From the NCBI GenBank assembly GCA_022036555.1, contig CM039134.1:6324818-6388817 (forward strand): a DNA stretch of 64,000 nt, given 5' to 3'. Position numbers and translations under genes: made by a program. The notes under the pieces are model-generated. The model ran no database searches. It was given only the letters and a program-made list of their open reading frames with translations, and was not told the DNA's origin. This document shows, piece after piece, positions 59,391 through 64,000 of this stretch (within the stretch, counting starts at the first letter, position 1; every line of letters begins with the position of its first letter). Source of the stretch: Microstegium vimineum (taxonomy: Eukaryota; Streptophyta; Magnoliopsida; Poales; Poaceae).

Positions 59391-61350
59391 TCGGCCTCTC
59401 ATGGGGTTCCAAATGGACGACCGAGGTCGGAGCTCCCTCTCATTCCGTGCAACGAGTGTGAGCAGAAGATTGTGATGGAGTACCGAGTGTCCAAGACAGG
59501 TCCCAATGAGGGTCGTATCTTCTACAAGTGTCCGGATCACAATGTGAGCTATTTTATCGCGTTTGACGATTTTTTCTGTTTGTCTCATTTTGCTAAGTGA
59601 TTTTGATTATAGTTCTTAATTTGTTGTTCTATTGTCAGTGGGACGGTACTGGATGCAAAGGATGGTACTGGGAGGAAGAATATGTGAAACACATGCAAAT
59701 ATCTCTTCTAGAAGAAGCGGCTGATGAAGCAGTGAGCGAGCAGACGAAGCTCATGAATGTTGAACAGGTGATTGATGTGTCGTTTGTTTTAGTTGAAATT
59801 GGTCGCGAAATTGTTATCCTGTTGAAGTGCATTTTATGTCCAGTTTGTTTAGTGCTACTTGGGATTTTCTATATTGTGGTTAGGCTTACATAAGTTAATA
59901 TTTTCTATGCATAGGTGCAGTGGTCAACTTGGAGCAACTTGGTAATTTCATCGTTGAAACTGGTCTTGACATAAACCAATTGCTCTATGGTGTCGAAATC
60001 GACTCTGCCCCAGAAGCTGATCCTTGGAAGATTTATAAATATGGCAAGAGTCTTTTCAACCCTGATGCCGCACAAAGAGATCACGTCACACAAATATACC
60101 TGTTGAACAAGTGGTACTTAGAGGCGTGTAAAAGGAACGAGCAGTGACTTCTTGTGAGAGTTAGATAACAACACTTCTTCCATGCCGATGACCTCATGCA
60201 TATTAACTTCTCAAAACTACACCAACTATGCCACCGTGAGGCTCTCGACAAATCTCTCCTCAGTTGCTTTTGTTTGTAAGTGATTGTATTGTTTCTATTA
60301 TTACTAAAGTATCCTGCATGTGTTGTATATATATAGTCATCCTTACACTATATATGTATGTAGACATGAGATGAACAGGCTCAGAAAAATAAAGGACAAT
60401 ACTATCAGTTTTATTGATCCATACATTGTATTCAAATACCAAGTTACTCCGCAGTCAAATTGGCGACCTCAAGCGGAGAAGAATCTCATGAAGTTCTTAG
60501 TTCACCAAAAGGACAAGAGAACGATACTATTCCCGTATAACTTCAAGTGAGTATGCACATTTTATTTTCCTTAATTACTTGACCCATATATAGTTATTGA
60601 ATTATATGACTTCATATGCTATAAACATGCAACTTTCACTGGATCTTGATGGTCATCTATCTGGACAATAATCGGTTAATAATATTAGACTCATCGAGAA
60701 AAGATCAAGCCGATTATCAAGATATGATAGACATTATCCAGAGGTAATTTGATATCGGTCACGAACCAATAATTCTTTATTGCTTCTTAAATCTCGAATG
60801 TTAATTAACCATCTATTTGTTTAAACTTTGTTGGTAGTGTTTGGGCAAAATTCATTTAAGGCCACCACAGTAATTGTAAAGCGCCACTGAACGTAGTGTT
60901 AATCCAAGTAAGTACTAGTAGCTCTAGCAATATATAGTTTTCATTAACTTGATAATGTGAGTGTTTCTTCACTAGATAATTTTTTCTCGTAAAGTGGTGT
61001 TTGCGGCAGGAACCGGGGAACAATTTGTGCGGATACTATGTTTGCGAGTTCATCATGGCGTGCACGAATAGACCTAGACTAGAGAAGCTTAAGGTATGTT
61101 TCACAATTGATTTGTTACTATTGTTGGTACCTATTCGTAATCAATCATATATATCTATACTAATGCATTTTCTTTACTTTGATTCAAACTGAAGTCTGAT
61201 TGGTTGGCGGAAAAGGTTCTACAATCGAACAAGATCAATGCAATTGTCGAGATGATTGCGGGATTTCTTTTGAACGAAGTCATAAAACCTAATGGAGAGC
61301 ATTACTACGACCCAAGAGAAAAAATCTTGCCCAACCAAGATGAAGACTAA
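59370..61350 (+). pseudogene. GRF zinc-finger and Ulp1-like cysteine protease relic in CACTA element
   Basis: Exon 59370-59543 reads IPCNECEQKIVMEYRVSKTG, then GRIFYKCPDHN. It joins exon 59639-59767 (WDGTGCKGWYWEEEY), giving a GRF-type zinc finger. Later segments keep Ulp1 (C48) signatures: FHWILMVIYLDNNRLIILDS with the catalytic His at 60637 and Asp at 60688, and exon 61010-61093 with EPGNNLCGYYVCEFI holding the catalytic Cys at 61028. The final exon 61195-61350 ends NGEHYYDPREKILPNQDED. An in-frame TAA at 60857 in the predicted VWAKFI exon, and a doubtful frame at about 59913-60147, suggest decay. Ulp1-like proteins in CACTA elements are a known plant theme. Their role in transposition is unclear. 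Confidence 0.75.
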
Positions 61351-61785
61351 TTTGTATTAGATGTTATCCAATCAAAGACATCTCTCGTGTATCTACGTGT
61401 ATATAAATTGTGTAATATTTACCTCTAGTGTGTGTGTCTATATATATATATAGTTTCGTACTATAATTCATGTCCTTTACGTATCCTTAAAATATATACT
61501 ATATATAGCAGCATAAAATGTGCCTTCGAAAACCTATTCTAAAACCCTAGCTAATATGAAATGAAAAGAAATCAAAAAGAAAAAAGAAAAAACAGGCCAA
61601 AAAAAAGACGGACCTAGAACCGAGACTAAATGGGTCAGCAAGGCTGACTAAAGGTCCGTCTTTAGTCCCGGTTCCAGAACCGCGACTAAAGAGTGCCGCC
61701 TTTAGTCCCGAATTCGTATTCCCGGTTGGGAAACCGGGACTAAAGAGGTTTACCAACCGGGATAACAACCTGTTGTGTACTAGTG

Positions 61786-62875
61786 AGCCCAATATTCGGT
61801 TCATCGACGGCCCGACACTAGTGCTTCATTGGAAAGATCATAACTCATCTATTTGGAGTGTGACTGAGAAGCTAATGAGCATTTGATAGAAAAGCTTGTT
61901 TGGTACTCTCTCAAATGGAGCTCTTTAAGCTCTACAGTTTGCATGTAAATCACTTATCCGTTGGAGCTTGTACATAAACGTTATAATTTTTTTCAAGACA
62001 AGCTTCACAGAAAAGAATCAAAATCCCACCAATTTAATTGGCTGTAAGGAACTACTATAGTACTAAAACCTTTTTTTTTGCAAATCTCTGACTGGAGCAA
62101 TTACATTTTCCCAGAATCTATATATACTACGGATCAAGTAATAAAAATATAAAAATAGAACTGGAAAAAAAACCCACAAGTTGAGAGGGTCCCAGTGATG
62201 GGCGCTCTAGCCTCCAGGCCACCCAATGATGAGAGCGAGAGAGCAGGAAGCAGACGCGGGCGAATCCAAACTGCACAGTGAAAGTGGGGTGGAGCTCTTC
62301 TAATGAAATATCCTCTCCCAGACGAGAGGAGGGCAACAAAAGCGCATCCACATAGCCGGTCCGGCAATCATCAGGCATGGGAGGGGCGTCGCAAAAACAT
62401 GCAAACATCCCGTGACACCTCGTCTCCATCCATCTCTCTTTCATGCAATGATATGCGGTTGCGGTTCGGAGAACTTGCCGCAGCGCCGCCGCCGATCGAG
62501 AGTCACCAGCGAGCGCTTGTGGTTGTGGATCTCGTTGCGTTTGCATTGCATCCACACGGTGTCAGTGCCACGGCATATGGACACAGCAGCAGCGCCCGTG
62601 CTTCATCTCGACATCTAACTTTTCTTTCTTCTTTTTTCCCCCTCTCTCACTCTTGTCGGTTGTCAGCAATGTTATCATGGTGCACTCATCTACTTAACGT
62701 AAAACTAACTACACGCTTATACCTTGTTTTGTCCATATCTAAATTTGATTTTACTTTCGGTTTCCGTACTTGCATGCTCTAACTGCTAAGTACGTGTGGA
62801 TCAGATGTCTGACAAGGAAACAAGAAGTACTGCTCCTGCTTCAGGCTACCTAAAGTGGAAGTAGCTTCCAACGTA
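61786..62875. other. Intergenic DNA, no gene recognised
   Basis: A GC-rich patch at 62200-62560 has open frames on both strands but no domain or coding bias I trust. Confidence 0.5.
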
Positions 62876-63262
62876 CTCCCTCCGTCTAAAAAAAAAATCG
62901 TTCTCGTTTTCCAAAAAATCAACAACTTTTAACTTTGACTAACTATATTTAACCAAATACTAATATTTATAGCACATAATTAGCATCATTAGGTAGATCT
63001 TTGAATATATTTTTATAATAAACTTATTTTGAGATATAAATGTTGCACATATTTTCTATAAACAGACTCAAAGTTGAAAACGTTTGACCGACACGATTCC
63101 CATAGCGACTATCAGCCTGTTCGCTTGGCTTTTCAGCCGGCTTAAATCCAGCTAGAACAGTGTTTTTCTCTCACAAGAAATCAACCAACAGTGCATAATC
63201 CTGCCAGAACAGTGTATAATTCTGCCAAACGAACATACCGTATATTTTTGGGACGGAGAGAG
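62876..63262. mobile_element. Stowaway MITE with a second MITE nested inside
   Basis: Outer ends CTCCCTCCGTCTAAAAAAAA and TTTTTGGGACGGAGAGAG are inverted with flanking TA. At 63115-63236 a second pair, GCCTGTTCGCTTGGC and GCCAAACGAACAT, delimits another common grass MITE type within it. Confidence 0.8.
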
Positions 63263-63289
63263 TATATATCGAACAATATACTGTCATTG

Positions 63290-63785
63290 TACAGACCCCC
63301 ATTTGCTTGTTGAATGTGATTTATAAGTGTGTGACAAAAGGTGTTAATATAACCATAAGGATGACAATGGTAGCGAATAACAGGTGCCAAGTGAATTTCA
63401 GATGACTTTTTATACCTGGGCATAGTAAATATTCTGGATGGGCCAATAATTCTGCAAGAAGTGTTACATGAGTTAAAATTTTTACAGGAGGCGTTGAGGG
63501 AGAAAGGTCCTTTTTTGGAAGTGGATTCGGTGGATGATACAAATAGTACAAGGTGGAAGAGTGGTTGTGGATTATGTCAATGGGGAAAGAGAGGCTTTTT
63601 TCAGAAGTGTCAAAGGTCTAAGATATGGGACCCTCTATCTCATATGATGTTCAATTTAGTAGCAAGCAAATGTTTTTTTTTTCATATTGTTTTGTAGGGC
63701 TAGTAAGAGAGAGTAGTAGTGGACCTGGTGCCACATTTGGTGGAGGGGGCTAACTCATCTACAGTATTGATTCAGATGATACTAT
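63290..63785 (+). mobile_element. Highly decayed LINE reverse-transcriptase relic
   Basis: Blocks in shifting frames echo the LINE at 53.4-53.97 kb: CAGACCCCCATTTGCTTGTT (PICLLNV), a GACCCTCTATCTCATATGAT stretch (DPLSHMMFNLVAS versus DPLSPLLFNLVAD) and SDDTI near 63775. Several stops interrupt it. Confidence 0.65.
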
Positions 63786-63787
63786 TT

Positions 63788-64000
63788 TTTTATTTTTTTT
63801 TGAAAGATCCGGTTGTCCGGCTTTGATTAATAAGAAGAAGTTAGCATACAACGGATGATTACATGCGCGAGAGGCGCTCCCTACTATAGCCTAAGCTACA
63901 TTGGTTTTAGGATTTCAGAGACTAATTACTCACTACCAGTTTGGCGACCATCAGTAGCATTTGAGTTATCCCGCTTGTTGGACCAGTTGCACTGCTCAAC
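63788..64000 (-). mobile_element. Probable 3' tail of a minus-strand LINE or similar retroelement, cut by the window edge
   Basis: On the minus strand, TTCTTATTAATCAAAGCCGG followed by ACAACCGGATCTTTC runs into an A-rich tract, the layout of many plant LINE or retrotransposon 3' ends. The body would extend beyond 64000. Confidence 0.45.

Larger units (their letters stand above)
58479..61785 (+). mobile_element. Nonautonomous CACTA (En/Spm) element carrying GRF and Ulp1-like exons
   Basis: The left end CACTAGTAGAGAACAGG and right end CCTGTTGTGTACTAGTG are inverted CACTA termini. The flanking triplets AAC and AGC differ by one base. Subterminal arrays of TTTAGTCCCGGTT and its complement lie at 58600-58740 and 61620-61770, as in grass CACTA elements. 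No transposase is recognisable. The interior is a spliced gene relic with a TATA box, described separately. Confidence 0.9.

Noticed and set aside
62127..62555. A 142-codon minus-strand frame
   Set aside because: It ends in a run of translated low-complexity sequence, shows no family match I can recognise and has no supporting promoter or splice context.

Overview
The window is nuclear DNA from a flowering plant, almost certainly a grass. Its genes are intron-rich with high-GC first exons, they lie among many small Stowaway-, Harbinger- and hAT-type elements with grass-style termini (CTCCCTCCG; GTTTGGTTCCC; GAGCATCTCC), and the proteins look like monocot orthologues. I cannot name the species from sequence alone; a panicoid grass is my best guess.

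Left part (about 0.5-24.5 kb) holds four ordinary genes. A NUP35/Nup53 nucleoporin gene (minus strand, 563-4273) and a TMX2-like transmembrane thioredoxin gene (plus, 4511-11524) are divergent, with only 237 bp between their start codons. A class III HD-ZIP transcription factor (plus, 16621-21023) resolves into 17 coding exons and 847 residues. It keeps the miR165/166 target split across an exon junction. A DUF1677 zinc-ribbon-like gene (minus, 23008-23604) has a spliced 5' leader.

The middle part (24.5-35 kb) is AT-rich intergenic DNA full of DNA-transposon debris. It includes a 2.4 kb block with clustered TGGGTC motifs at both ends and an Ac/Ds-like remnant. One cytosolic sulfotransferase gene (33143-34299) is broken by a single-base frameshift.

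The right-centre part (about 35.2-51.6 kb) is a tandem segmental duplication of a chloroplast-type phosphoribosylaminoimidazole carboxylase (PurK-PurE fusion) gene, both copies on the minus strand. The proximal copy (45389-51614) can be spliced into a complete 637-residue protein from 16 exons. The distal copy (36363-42975) has frameshifts in at least four exons and a truncated LINE in an intron, so it is a decaying paralogue. A 3.8 kb LINE with an 11 bp target-site duplication sits a few hundred bases upstream of the intact copy.

The last part (55.7-64 kb) is mobile-element territory. It has two Harbinger-like or similar MITEs and a 3.3 kb CACTA element (58479-61785) that carries a GRF zinc finger and Ulp1-type cysteine-protease exons instead of a recognisable transposase. 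It also has a MITE nested inside a Stowaway element, a badly decayed LINE reverse-transcriptase relic, and the tail of another LINE-like element entering from the right edge.

The window looks like a typical grass gene island: housekeeping and developmental genes on the left, a local gene duplication in the middle, and mostly young insertions identifiable by paralogue comparison or target-site duplications.
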